A stretch of 64,000 bases of DNA from Prevotella nigrescens (GTDB taxonomy: Bacteria; Bacteroidota; Bacteroidia; Bacteroidales; Bacteroidaceae): contig NZ_CP133465.1 in the NCBI RefSeq assembly GCF_031191185.1, forward strand, positions 1,980,001 to 2,044,000, given 5' to 3'. Below the pieces are notes generated by a model that saw only the letters and a list, made by a program, of their open reading frames with translations, was not told the DNA's origin and did no database searches. A program made the translations under genes and the position numbers. Numbering within the stretch: the first letter of the stretch is position 1; the number at the start of each line of letters is the position of its first letter. Of this stretch, positions 54,903-63,044 are shown piece by piece.

Positions 54903-56600
54903 ATGGCAACAGTAGACGACAAGAAGATTATCTTCTCAATGGTGGGAGTTTCAAAGATTATCCCACAAAATCAAAAACAAATTCTGAAGAACATTTACCT
55001 CTCGTTCTTCTATGGTGCCAAGATAGGTATCATCGGTTTGAACGGTGCCGGTAAGTCCACGTTAATGAAGATTATTGCGGGCATTGAGCAACCAACATCT
55101 GGCGAAGTGGTGTTCAGCCCTGGCTATTCCGTAGGTTATCTGCCGCAGGACCCACCACTGAACGAAGAGAAAAACGTTAAGGAAAACGTACAAGAAGGCG
55201 TGCAGCACGTTTACGATGCACTCCGCGAATACGACGAAATCAATGCGAAGTTCGGTTTGGAAGAATATTATGGCGACCCCGACAAGATGGACAAGCTGAT
55301 GCAACGCCAAGCCGAAGTGCAGGATATTATAGATTCTACCGATGCTTGGAACATGGACTCGAAGCTCGAACGTGCTATGGCAGCCTTGCGTTGCCCTGCC
55401 GGCGACCTTCCTGTAACGCACCTTTCGGGTGGTGAGCGTCGCCGTGTGGCACTCTGCCGCCTATTGTTGCAAAAGCCCGACGTGTTGTTGCTCGACGAGC
55501 CTACCAACCACTTGGACGCTGAAAGCATCGACTGGTTGGAGCAGCATCTGCAACAATACGAAGGTACGGTCATTGCAGTTACCCACGACCGCTACTTCCT
55601 CGACGATGTTAGCGAATGGATTCTTGAACTCGACCGTGGCGAAGGCATTCCTTGGAAAGGCAACTACTCTTCGTGGCTCGACCAGAAGACAAAACGTATG
55701 GAGCAGGAAGAAAAGACAGCTTCCAAGCGCAGAAAGACGCTCGAACGCGAATTGGAATGGGTTCGCCTTGCGCCAAAGGCACGTCAGGCAAAGGGTAAGG
55801 CTCGTTTGAACTCGTACGAGCAAATGCTCAGCCAAGAGCAGAAAGAACGCGAAGAGAAACTCGAAATCTTCATTCCGAACGGTCCTCGCTTGGGCAACAA
55901 GGTTATCGAGGCACAGCACGTGCAGAAGGCATTCGGCGAGAAAGTTCTTTTCAGCGACCTCAACTTTATGCTTCCCCCTAACGGAATCGTGGGCGTGATA
56001 GGTCCGAACGGCGCAGGTAAAACCACACTCTTCCGCCTTATCATGGGCTTGGAAACGCCCGACAACGGCAGTTTCGAGGTGGGCGAAACCGTAAAACTCG
56101 CTTATGTAGACCAGCAACACAAGGACATAGACCCCAACAAGTCGGTTTACGATGTCATCGCACAAGGCAACGAAAACATAAAAATGGGCGGACGCGACGT
56201 CAATGCGCGTGCCTACATCTCACGTTTCAACTTCTCTGGAACCGACCAAAGCAAACTCTGTGGAGTTCTTTCAGGTGGTGAGCGCAACCGCTTGCAGCTG
56301 GCTTTGGCATTGAAACAGGAAGGAAACGTACTCTTGCTCGACGAACCTACCAACGACATCGACGTGAACACCCTACGCGCATTGGAAGAAGGTTTGGAAA
56401 ACTTTGCAGGTTGCGCCGTTGTAATCAGCCACGACCGTTGGTTCTTAGACCGCATCTGTACGCACATTCTTGCTTTCGAAGGCAATGGCGAAGTATTCTT
56501 CTTCGAGGGCACCTACTCTGAATACGAAATAAACAAGGCACGCCGCCTTGGCAACGAAGAAATTAAGAAAGGCCGCTATCGCAAGCTGATGGAAGACTAA
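54903..56600 (+). CDS. ettA: Energy-dependent translational throttle protein EttA
   Basis: 565 residues, an ABC-F protein with two ATPase domains (about 10-270 and 330-560). Each has Walker A (GLNGAGKST and GPNGAGKTT), a signature ([13 protein letters not shown] and LSGGERNRLQLAL) and LLLDEPTN. The first-domain insertion (arm) and the linker length fit EttA, which binds the ribosomal E site and couples initiation to the ATP/ADP ratio. No membrane helices. It follows lptB by 96 bases with no clear promoter. Confidence 0.95.
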   Translation: MATVDDKKIIFSMVGVSKIIPQNQKQILKNIYLSFFYGAKIGIIGLNGAGKSTLMKIIAGIEQPTSGEVVFSPGYSVGYLPQDPPLNEEKNVKENVQEGVQHVYDALREYDEINAKFGLEEYYGDPDKMDKLMQRQAEVQDIIDSTDAWNMDSKLERAMAALRCPAGDLPVTHLSGGERRRVALCRLLLQKPDVLLLDEPTNHLDAESIDWLEQHLQQYEGTVIAVTHDRYFLDDVSEWILELDRGEGIPWKGNYSSWLDQKTKRMEQEEKTASKRRKTLERELEWVRLAPKARQAKGKARLNSYEQMLSQEQKEREEKLEIFIPNGPRLGNKVIEAQHVQKAFGEKVLFSDLNFMLPPNGIVGVIGPNGAGKTTLFRLIMGLETPDNGSFEVGETVKLAYVDQQHKDIDPNKSVYDVIAQGNENIKMGGRDVNARAYISRFNFSGTDQSKLCGVLSGGERNRLQLALALKQEGNVLLLDEPTNDIDVNTLRALEEGLENFAGCAVVISHDRWFLDRICTHILAFEGNGEVFFFEGTYSEYEINKARRLGNEEIKKGRYRKLMED

Positions 56601-56630
56601 TCAGCGTTCGTAGCAGGCAAAACAAAGGAA

Positions 56631-56668
56631 AAAGGTGAGCAAAGCATACATTTTGCTCACCTTTTTTA
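56631..56668 (+). terminator. Terminator of ettA
   Basis: AAAAGGTGAGCAAA and TTTGCTCACCTTTT form a 14-bp stem, followed by TTAT. Confidence 0.85.
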
Positions 56669-56783
56669 TGTATATTATTGTTTGGCATTAGTGCTGTAAG
56701 GGCGTGATTCATCACGTTCCTAACATCAAGAAAGAAGCAGGTTGAATACAAACAACACTACAAGTGCGTATTATTTCCTGCTA

Positions 56784-57701
56784 TCATCTTATTACGTCTA
56801 TTTCCTCATGAGGAAGACTTAACGTTCCTATACTATTCCCTGTTGTTGAATAGGCATTCAAAGAAGGATAAAGAATGTTTCTAACAGCGAAGTCTGCATC
56901 TTTAGGTGCAGGGATTTCCTTAGATGATGTAGTAGTTGTTGTTGTGAGAATAACCTTTCTCGAAAGTTCTTGTTCAGCAACAGGAAGGCTGCTATCGTTT
57001 ATACTCATAAAGCTGATAAACTTCTCTTCTATCACTTTCTCTTTCTTTATTAAAGGATTCAGAATAACTGTAAGATAAATTGGGTGCGGGGTCATTGGTA
57101 TATTTCTCGCAGCTATTACAACTACAGGAGTTGCAGTTTTATGATGCATTACACCTTTGCTACCCGATGATATTTTGTATGTTTCATCATTATCTTGTAT
57201 ATCGTAACTCCAATATACCCCATCTATCTGCATTTCAGAGTATTCCCCTATATGGTGTGAGAATATCTTGCTGATTTTCTTTGTAGCTTCATTATACATC
57301 CAAATGTTATAAAACGAACTAAACTCGTCCTCTGAGCCAGCGATAGGTTGAATGAAGAAGTAAAATGAATCAAAGTCTTGAATGCCACTAACAAGGTTGC
57401 TTTTATCTAGGTATTCTCGTTTCTGAACGTCGTTCAAATTGTTATACGGAATGCTATCTTCTCCATAAAATGCTACAGGATATGCATCTTTAGGTAAACC
57501 ACACGCATAGAACTGTGCTAAAGGATCGTTTGTTGCCACGTTTTCCTTATTCTTTACTTCCTTTTGTTTTGCTGCACGAGAAGCTTGTGCACGACTACAA
57601 GATGTTAAGGAAACCACAGCTGCTACAAACAAAATTACTTTTCCAATACTTTTCAATACAAATACCGACTGGGGCACATAAGCTTTTCTTCTAAACATCA
57701 T
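56784..57701 (-). CDS. Hypothetical lipoprotein
   Basis: 305 residues. A long N-terminus leads to a lipobox-like SLTSC (near residue 36), followed by a basic Arg/Lys-rich stretch. The mature part has no recognised domain; it is rich in aromatic and acidic residues, and a Thr run (TTTTTTSS) comes before PAPKDADFAVRN. It is probably an inner- or outer-membrane lipoprotein. A -7 box (TATATTTG, 57729-57736 on the minus strand) precedes it. No function is assigned. Confidence 0.65.
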   Translation of the reverse strand: MMFRRKAYVPQSVFVLKSIGKVILFVAAVVSLTSCSRAQASRAAKQKEVKNKENVATNDPLAQFYACGLPKDAYPVAFYGEDSIPYNNLNDVQKREYLDKSNLVSGIQDFDSFYFFIQPIAGSEDEFSSFYNIWMYNEATKKISKIFSHHIGEYSEMQIDGVYWSYDIQDNDETYKISSGSKGVMHHKTATPVVVIAARNIPMTPHPIYLTVILNPLIKKEKVIEEKFISFMSINDSSLPVAEQELSRKVILTTTTTTSSKEIPAPKDADFAVRNILYPSLNAYSTTGNSIGTLSLPHEEIDVIR

Positions 57702-57980
57702 ACTTTCTAAAAGTTTAAGTTATAAGTTCAAATATAACAGACTAAACATTCCATAAGGTTCAGCTGCCCAAAATGTACGATAGTACAAGTGTTGATTTGC
57801 GAACAAATGCAAAAATAGATATAATTTCTTAATAAAGCAAGTATAAGAGAAAGCGTTTGCAGAGAAAAGTTAAAAATTCATAGGTATGGAATGATGCAAA
57901 TATAAGGGAAGAAATGGAAAGAATACGGAGCTGATGTTATTTTCCCTGCTTGTTTTCTTCTTTTTCTTAGGGGATTGTAT

Positions 57981-57988
57981 TATCTTTG
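57981..57988 (+). promoter_or_regulatory. -7 box of HU copy 2
   Basis: TATCTTTG; the first ATTATCA half-site follows 16 bases later, the same distance as in HU copy 1. The -33 element is not clear. Confidence 0.6.
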
Positions 57989-58003
57989 TACGCAGAAAAT
58001 AGA

Positions 58004-58095
58004 ATTATCAAAGCTCTGAGAAGTTTTTATCAGAACTGTGATAATAATTTATCTAAGCTTTGATAAGTATTTCTAAAAGCTTAGATAATTTAACG
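58004..58095. repeat. 22-base tandem array in the HU copy 2 leader (first array)
   Basis: Units start at 58017, 58039, 58061 and 58083, exactly 22 bases apart. TGATAATAATTTATCT is a near-perfect 16-base palindrome. The array corresponds unit by unit to that of HU copy 1. Confidence 0.88.
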
Positions 58096-58101
58096 GAATG
58101 C

Positions 58102-58155
58102 GTATATAATTATGATTTTGTAGGTATCTAAATATGACGTTATACGTATCTAAAC
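58102..58155. repeat. 22-base tandem array in the HU copy 2 leader (second array)
   Basis: Units start at 58102, 58124 and 58146, 22 bases apart, with GTATCTAAA as the core; the first is degenerate. The core ATCTAAA also occurs in the second array of HU copy 1 (reverse strand). Confidence 0.78.
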
Positions 58156-58192
58156 AGAAAAGGAAGCAAGAAAGAATTAAATAGAACGATAT

Positions 58193-58801
58193 ATGAGTGT
58201 AAATTACAAACTTATAAAGAATCACAGCAAGTCGGCGGAAAAGGCTGAATACAGGGCTGTAACCGTAGAGAACCAAATGGTGGGACTGGAGCGTATAGGA
58301 CAGAATATACAAGAAGCAACCACACTTACACGAGCTGACGTTATCGGAACGATTGCTGCTTTAAAAGACGAGATTGCCGACCAACTGATGTCTGGCAACG
58401 GCGTACACCTGCCTGGAATTGGCTACTTCTCGCTCGCCGTGAAGGGCAACGTGTACGAAGACCCGCGCACGCACCGCCATCGGCTGCGGAACGCCGAGGT
58501 TCGCACGGTGAGGTTCCGCCCCGACATTGAAATGTTGGACACCCTTCAGCACACCAAGTTTGAAAACGTTACTTATCGGCACGGCACCTCTTCCGTGCCA
58601 ACGGCAGAACTCACAGACAAGGCTCTCGACGATTTATTCTCCGCTAAACCTTTCATCACGGTTGCCGACCTACGCGATTACCTCAACCTTTCCTCTGCCA
58701 ATGCCTACCGTATTGCTGCCCGACTGGAAGCGGAAGGCAAACTCCGCGATGTCGGTTCACGCTACCGCAAGGCGTATGTGCGAGGAGAAAGCCAAGGGTA
58801 A
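58193..58801 (+). CDS. HU-family protein with C-terminal winged helix (copy 2)
   Basis: 202 residues, same two-domain build as copy 1 (HU-like part with TTLTRADVIGTIAALKDEI and HLPGIGYFSLAVKG, then a winged helix with ITVADLRDYLNLSSANAYR). The two differ most in the linker and recognition helix, so their binding specificities could differ. It is preceded by the same two-array leader. It lies 5 kb from the RHS region and 0.4 kb from the ompA-like gene. A duplicate by descent, probably old. Confidence 0.85.
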   Translation: MSVNYKLIKNHSKSAEKAEYRAVTVENQMVGLERIGQNIQEATTLTRADVIGTIAALKDEIADQLMSGNGVHLPGIGYFSLAVKGNVYEDPRTHRHRLRNAEVRTVRFRPDIEMLDTLQHTKFENVTYRHGTSSVPTAELTDKALDDLFSAKPFITVADLRDYLNLSSANAYRIAARLEAEGKLRDVGSRYRKAYVRGESQG

Positions 58802-59154
58802 TGGCGGCTCGTAGGTGTCAGGAACGTGATAAATGATGCCCCCTATAATGGGTGTGTGTTGCTCGTAGTAAAGTTCCAAGTACACAGATGCTACCCTTGA
58901 TATATTCGTTTCTCTTGAACATACTGATGGTTCCAGCATCGCGAAAGGAGTTACAGTGATAGCAATACTGATGCAACCATTGGATAGTTTCTCTTTCATA
59001 TTCTTCGAATTAGTTATGTTTTTTGTTTTATCTCCTTATTGGTTTCAGCTCTTTGATGATACCTGAATGGGAATAAAGAGCTGTGTTCTTTCAAGAAGAA
59101 TCCTGCTTGATTAAAAGACAAAAAACCTACGAAGGTATTTTTATTTGTCTTAAA
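58802..59154. other. Intergenic region with no supported gene
   Basis: A minus-strand frame overlapping the HU end is open here but has no start signal or family resemblance. I see no array or RNA structure. Confidence 0.55.
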
Positions 59155-59185
59155 CAAAAAGAGGTCGTGCCAAATAGACACGACC
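59155..59185 (-). terminator. Terminator of the ompA-like gene
   Basis: GGTCGTG and CACGACC form a 7-bp stem, followed on the minus strand by CTCTTTTTG. Confidence 0.75.
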
Positions 59186-59217
59186 GCTTTGTATTTTAAG
59201 TCTTATAAAACTCTTTA

Positions 59218-60378
59218 TTAGTCTGTAACCTGAACAGTTGCACGACGGTTGAAAGAGATTGGTGTCAATGTTTCTACACCACCCTTACCAACTTGAGTAA
59301 TCTTGTTAGAGTCGATACCCATATTAACAAGTTCATCTGCTAAAGTCTTAGCACGTTGTTCAGACAACCACTGGTTGCGCTTTGGAGTACCTGTTGCACT
59401 ATCAGCATAACCAGTAACGAGAAGATTACTGTTGTTGCTAACAGCGTACTTAGCAAGAGCACGTACATTTACGAGGTCTTTCTGAGAGGCAATATTTATC
59501 TTGTTGAGGTCAAAGAATACAGAGATAGGAGTAGAAATCAATTCCTTTACAGATTCACTTATGGTTTCAACAGGTTTTTGGTTTGCAAGTGCTTCACGAA
59601 GACGGGCGTTTTCGGCTTCAGCATCACGAAGACGTGAGTTCAAAGCATCGAGAGCTGCCTGATGTTGTGCATTGAGAGCATCAATATCTGGGGTCTTCTC
59701 CCAACCAGATTTGCCAAGATTAATTTGTAGACCTAATTCTACATAGAGGTTGTTATCGTGTGAATCCCAACCACGGTTGCCATAATATTGATCAAATCCG
59801 TCAATGTCACCTTCATAACGGTTCCAACCAGCCTCACCATATACACGCAATAGTTTGCTTAAACGGAAAGAAGCTTGAAGACCTGCACTAAGACCTGTTG
59901 CATATAAGTTGTGACTCATTGTACGACCAACACCAGCACCTACAAAAGGAATAATGTCTACAAGACGATTTTCACTGTAACCTAAGAACATATTGGTAAG
60001 ATTGAACATCGCCTGACCTTGGGCAATCCAATATTTGTTACCATTGTCTACAGCTGAGGTATGAATATTTGTGTTACCTACACGCTTACCCCAAATACCT
60101 TGTACTTTAACACGAAGACCGAGACCAGGAGTAAACCATTTACCGATAGCTACCGCTACACCTGGATTTGCACGGAAATCCTTAAATGGACTTGCTTTTA
60201 AATCTGCACCGTGCTCCTGACCAGAATACCACGCATTCCAATCTATACCTGCCTGAACAAACCAGTTGCTCCAAAAAGAATTAGTGGCAACACTATACTT
60301 CTTTGTAGGCACTTCCTCTTGAGCAAAGCTGACCATTGATAAGCCAGCAAATGCCAATACCATTAAAATTTTTCTCAT
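59218..60378 (-). CDS. OmpA-family outer-membrane protein
   Basis: 386 residues from the ATG at 60378, which begins a clean signal peptide (MRKILMVLAFAGLSMVSFA); a start 11 codons upstream is less likely. An N-terminal barrel (about 30-240), a coiled coil (about 245-285) and a C-terminal OmpA domain (about 290-386) with VFFDLNKINIASQ, LVTGYADSATG and LSEQRAKTLADEL that would bind peptidoglycan. It tethers the outer membrane to the cell wall. The 90-base leader follows a promoter at 60473-60502. Confidence 0.93.
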   Translation of the reverse strand: MRKILMVLAFAGLSMVSFAQEEVPTKKYSVATNSFWSNWFVQAGIDWNAWYSGQEHGADLKASPFKDFRANPGVAVAIGKWFTPGLGLRVKVQGIWGKRVGNTNIHTSAVDNGNKYWIAQGQAMFNLTNMFLGYSENRLVDIIPFVGAGVGRTMSHNLYATGLSAGLQASFRLSKLLRVYGEAGWNRYEGDIDGFDQYYGNRGWDSHDNNLYVELGLQINLGKSGWEKTPDIDALNAQHQAALDALNSRLRDAEAENARLREALANQKPVETISESVKELISTPISVFFDLNKINIASQKDLVNVRALAKYAVSNNSNLLVTGYADSATGTPKRNQWLSEQRAKTLADELVNMGIDSNKITQVGKGGVETLTPISFNRRATVQVTD

Positions 60379-60472
60379 AATCTTTATTTTATTATAAATA
60401 TCTTTGTTCATTATACTATCAATTCAATGCTTATTTTTTGTAATTAGTAAGTTGTATATCTCAAATCAAGTG

Positions 60473-60502
60473 CAAAATTAAACATAATTTTTTAATAAAC
60501 AA
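60473..60502 (-). promoter_or_regulatory. Promoter of the ompA-like gene
   Basis: Minus-strand TTG (60500-60502) and TAATTTTG (60473-60480), 19 bases apart. Confidence 0.65.
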
Positions 60503-60884
60503 CATTAAAACAGAGAAAAATGCTGTTTTATGAAATATTTTTAGCGAATATAGCTTTTTAACTTGATATAGAAAAACAGTTGTATACTCGTTGTCTCAAA
60601 AGTATAAAGGGAGAAAAGTTTTGTAATTACAAAAAAATAATTTGTAATTACAGAATAAAAAACTATAATTAAATTTTTGCCGGGTTTTAATAACAACTTT
60701 TTCTGGTATGGTTGGAAGTAAGGAAAAACTCGGAATAGAGGAACAACCATGAAGATTGTATCCATAGAAAAACTCCGAAAATGGTGAGAGTAACAAAAGT
60801 TGAACTCACCAATTATTCAAAGTCTTATTGTCTTTGAACTGTTTTAATTTATCCACACTTCATACACAATACTTAAACATAATG
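60503..60884. other. Intergenic region with no gene seen
   Basis: AT-rich stretch; short open frames on the minus strand have no recognisable sequence or start signal. Confidence 0.55.
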
Positions 60885-61301
60885 CTATCCGCCATGATGA
60901 TTAAGATAATCGGCTATTAAAAGCATAATAACGTCTACTATGAAAATACTATAGTTAAATATCTTGGCATTTTTCATCTTTCGCTTCATGGCAGGAGTAT
61001 CTATTTGCTTCTCATACTCGGTAAAGATTTTAAGGTATCTGTCTTTCCGAAAAAATACAAGATACTCAAATAAAAGAGAAATAATTACATAAAAATACAC
61101 GAAAGACTTATTGATAATATTTTGAATCTCAAGTAATTTACAAAGGAAGTGTGCAACCCCCAATATTAATCCACTGAAGAAAGTTAAGTTCAAGCAACAT
61201 GCATAGAGTAAGCAAATGTCCCGGTCTTCAGTACTTCGCTTTCTATAAAACCGATACACTACGTAGTGTATCATAAAATAAAAGTCTATCATTTGTTCCA
61301 A
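60885..61301 (-). CDS. Immunity-like membrane protein, copy 2
   Basis: 138 residues, with four probable membrane helices. Its first 24 and last 50 residues are almost identical to those of copy 1 (MEQMIDFYFMIHYVVYRF; KIFTEYEKQIDTP), while about residues 40-75 have changed. Its start overlaps, by 13 bases, a short relic of a toxin 3' end, just as copy 1 does with the intact toxin gene. Small multi-helix proteins next to RHS C-terminal toxins are typical immunity candidates. The partner toxin is missing. Confidence 0.65.
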   Translation of the reverse strand: MEQMIDFYFMIHYVVYRFYRKRSTEDRDICLLYACCLNLTFFSGLILGVAHFLCKLLEIQNIINKSFVYFYVIISLLFEYLVFFRKDRYLKIFTEYEKQIDTPAMKRKMKNAKIFNYSIFIVDVIMLLIADYLNHHGG

Positions 61302-61346
61302 AAATCCATATCAAATTCTTCCATTCCATATCTTCCTAAGAAATAT
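61289..61346 (-). pseudogene. 3' relic of an RHS toxin gene
   Basis: About 19 codons ending in YFLGRYGMEEFDMDFWNK and a stop, nearly the same as the end of the intact toxin (YFLGKYGLEEFDMDFWNK). The sequence upstream is unrelated. It is a scar showing that a toxin body once preceded immunity copy 2. Confidence 0.85.
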
Positions 61347-61372
61347 CTACGCACAGTATAGTAAAAGAAGGC

Positions 61373-61412
61373 AATAATATAACGTGAATTCAACGAAATC
61401 ACGTTATATTAT
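61373..61412 (-). terminator. Terminator between the immunity copies
   Basis: AATATAACGTGA and TCACGTTATATT pair perfectly over 12 bp, extended by AT pairs. Confidence 0.7.
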
Positions 61413-61426
61413 ATTTAAACATAATG

Positions 61427-61843
61427 CTATCCGCCATGATGATTAAGATAATCAAGTATAAACAGCAGAATAACGTCTAAAATAAAAATACTATAGTTAA
61501 ATATCTTGGCATTTTTCATCTTTCGCTTCATTACAGGAGTATCTATTTGCTTCTCATACTCGGTAAAGATTTTAAGGTATCTGTCTTTCCGAAAGAATAC
61601 AAGATACTCAAATATAAGAGAAATAATTGCATAAGACCAAATAAAAGGCTTATTAATAATTGATTGATATCCAAGTAATATGTCTAATAACCATTCGCCC
61701 AGAATCATTAATGATCCTGAAAGAAGTATGTTCAAGCTACAGGCATAGAATAAGCAAGTGTCTCTATCGTAAGTGCTTCGCTTTCTATAAAACCGATACA
61801 CTACGTAGTGTATCATAAAATAAAAGTCTATCATTTGTTCCAA
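61427..61843 (-). CDS. Immunity-like membrane protein, copy 1
   Basis: 138 residues, about four membrane helices (residues 5-20, 40-58, 62-85 and 112-130). It overlaps the stop of the RHS toxin by 13 bases, the standard arrangement for a cognate immunity gene. It differs from copy 2 mainly at about 40-75, the part that could face a membrane-acting toxin. No family name is recognised; the role is inferred from position. Confidence 0.7.
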   Translation of the reverse strand: MEQMIDFYFMIHYVVYRFYRKRSTYDRDTCLFYACSLNILLSGSLMILGEWLLDILLGYQSIINKPFIWSYAIISLIFEYLVFFRKDRYLKIFTEYEKQIDTPVMKRKMKNAKIFNYSIFILDVILLFILDYLNHHGG

Positions 61844-62961
61844 AAATCCATATCAAATTCTTCCAAGCCATATTTTCCTAAGAAATATGCACCTGACACA
61901 ACCCAACCATAAGGAGGAATATAACCAGCACCTGTCATTATCAAGTCTAAACCGCCCTCGCCTATAAAGTTTTTCTTCTTTGCTCTAATTTCTTTTAAAG
62001 TCATAAAAGCTGAAATAAACCCAGAAGCTATACTCACTCTATTTGCAGTTTTTGCAATACGACTAATAACTTTAGGATTAAATTCAAAAGAAATATTATT
62101 GAACTTTACCGATGGTTTTATAGAACTCAGATATCGTCCTGTGTTATCATAAAAAATATAAGCTGTACTTCTTTTTAATGCTTTTCCAAAATTAAATTCT
62201 ATCAGTGAAGCACCTGTACCAAGCTCTGAATTAAAATTACTAATAGAGCTCCATTCCTTTGTTTCTACTAATCTTTCAGAAAAACGTCTCTCTAATGTTC
62301 CACCTGATTTATATCCTTTGCCATCTTCTCCAAACGAAACATACCATTCTTTCTTATCATATGCATAATGTACATTTTTAAAACGAACGTTATTTCTTTG
62401 TGCATAGTTCCATGCAGCCAACTTTGTTGGGAACATTCCATAAAAATCTACTCGGTTTACAGGATTATTGCCACCATAAGCATAAGGACTAACGCTATAA
62501 TATTCCTCTGCCAAAGGATCTATTCTATCCCACGAAGGAAGAACTGGACTATATTGCCGTGCCCCATAATCGTAAGTATTTAAACCATGCATTCTATCAA
62601 ATTCTTTTCCATTATATTTGTAAGGTTGTAATGAGGCCTTCAGACAGCTAAGAGAATCGCAAAAAGAAGAACCAAAGGGATAATAATTAGTAACTTGTAT
62701 GATACGTCCTAAATTATCAACAACTTCTCTATTATTTCCTAAATGGTCTTGATTGTAAAAATAGGGTTCGAAAGTGCTAATGTTATTTAATGTGCTATGC
62801 ATGTCATCTTTCATATTCATATTTGTTGTAACATTTCTATCTGCTGTTCCTAATCCTTCCTTTATTCTATGCCCAATATTACCAAAATAGTATGCTTGTG
62901 CATAGCCTCCATGAAATAAATATTTGTCAATTCGTCCATTTTTTAAAAGATGAGACGTCAT
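61831..62961 (-). CDS. Orphan RHS C-terminal toxin module
   Basis: 376 residues. The first 165 are the end of an RHS core, with YDYGARQYSP, WDRIDPLAEEYY, SPYAYGGNNPVN and FYGMFPTKL. The rest (about 175-376) is a variable C-terminal domain whose last 70 residues are hydrophobic and Gly-rich (GGLDLIMTGAGYIPPYGW). Such ends occur in polymorphic toxins thought to act on membranes, but no active site is recognised. It has no signal peptide or N-terminal RHS repeats, so it is an orphan cassette that needs recombination with a full RHS gene to be exported. The start ATG sits in the last unit of a 22-base array. Confidence 0.8.
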   Translation of the reverse strand: MTSHLLKNGRIDKYLFHGGYAQAYYFGNIGHRIKEGLGTADRNVTTNMNMKDDMHSTLNNISTFEPYFYNQDHLGNNREVVDNLGRIIQVTNYYPFGSSFCDSLSCLKASLQPYKYNGKEFDRMHGLNTYDYGARQYSPVLPSWDRIDPLAEEYYSVSPYAYGGNNPVNRVDFYGMFPTKLAAWNYAQRNNVRFKNVHYAYDKKEWYVSFGEDGKGYKSGGTLERRFSERLVETKEWSSISNFNSELGTGASLIEFNFGKALKRSTAYIFYDNTGRYLSSIKPSVKFNNISFEFNPKVISRIAKTANRVSIASGFISAFMTLKEIRAKKKNFIGEGGLDLIMTGAGYIPPYGWVVSGAYFLGKYGLEEFDMDFWNK

Positions 62962-63041
62962 ATTTATCAGAATTAGACGTCATTTCCGTCAGATTGAGAC
63001 GTCATATTTTAGAGTGTATGACATCATATTTTGAATCTTAA
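62952..63041. repeat. 22-base tandem array upstream of the orphan RHS module
   Basis: Four units with GACGTCAT at 62954, 62976, 62998 and 63020 (last variant GACATCAT), exactly 22 bases apart. The GACGTC core is palindromic. It lies between the immunity-like gene and the RHS start, and includes the ATG of the latter. Confidence 0.88.
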
Positions 63042-63044
63042 TGC

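Noticed and set aside
58757..58999. An 80-codon minus-strand frame after HU copy 2
   Set aside because: It overlaps the end of the HU gene, has no promoter or start signal, and resembles no family.
60541..60796. Two overlapping minus-strand frames of 66-74 codons above the ompA-like gene
   Set aside because: AT-rich low-complexity peptides without start signals.
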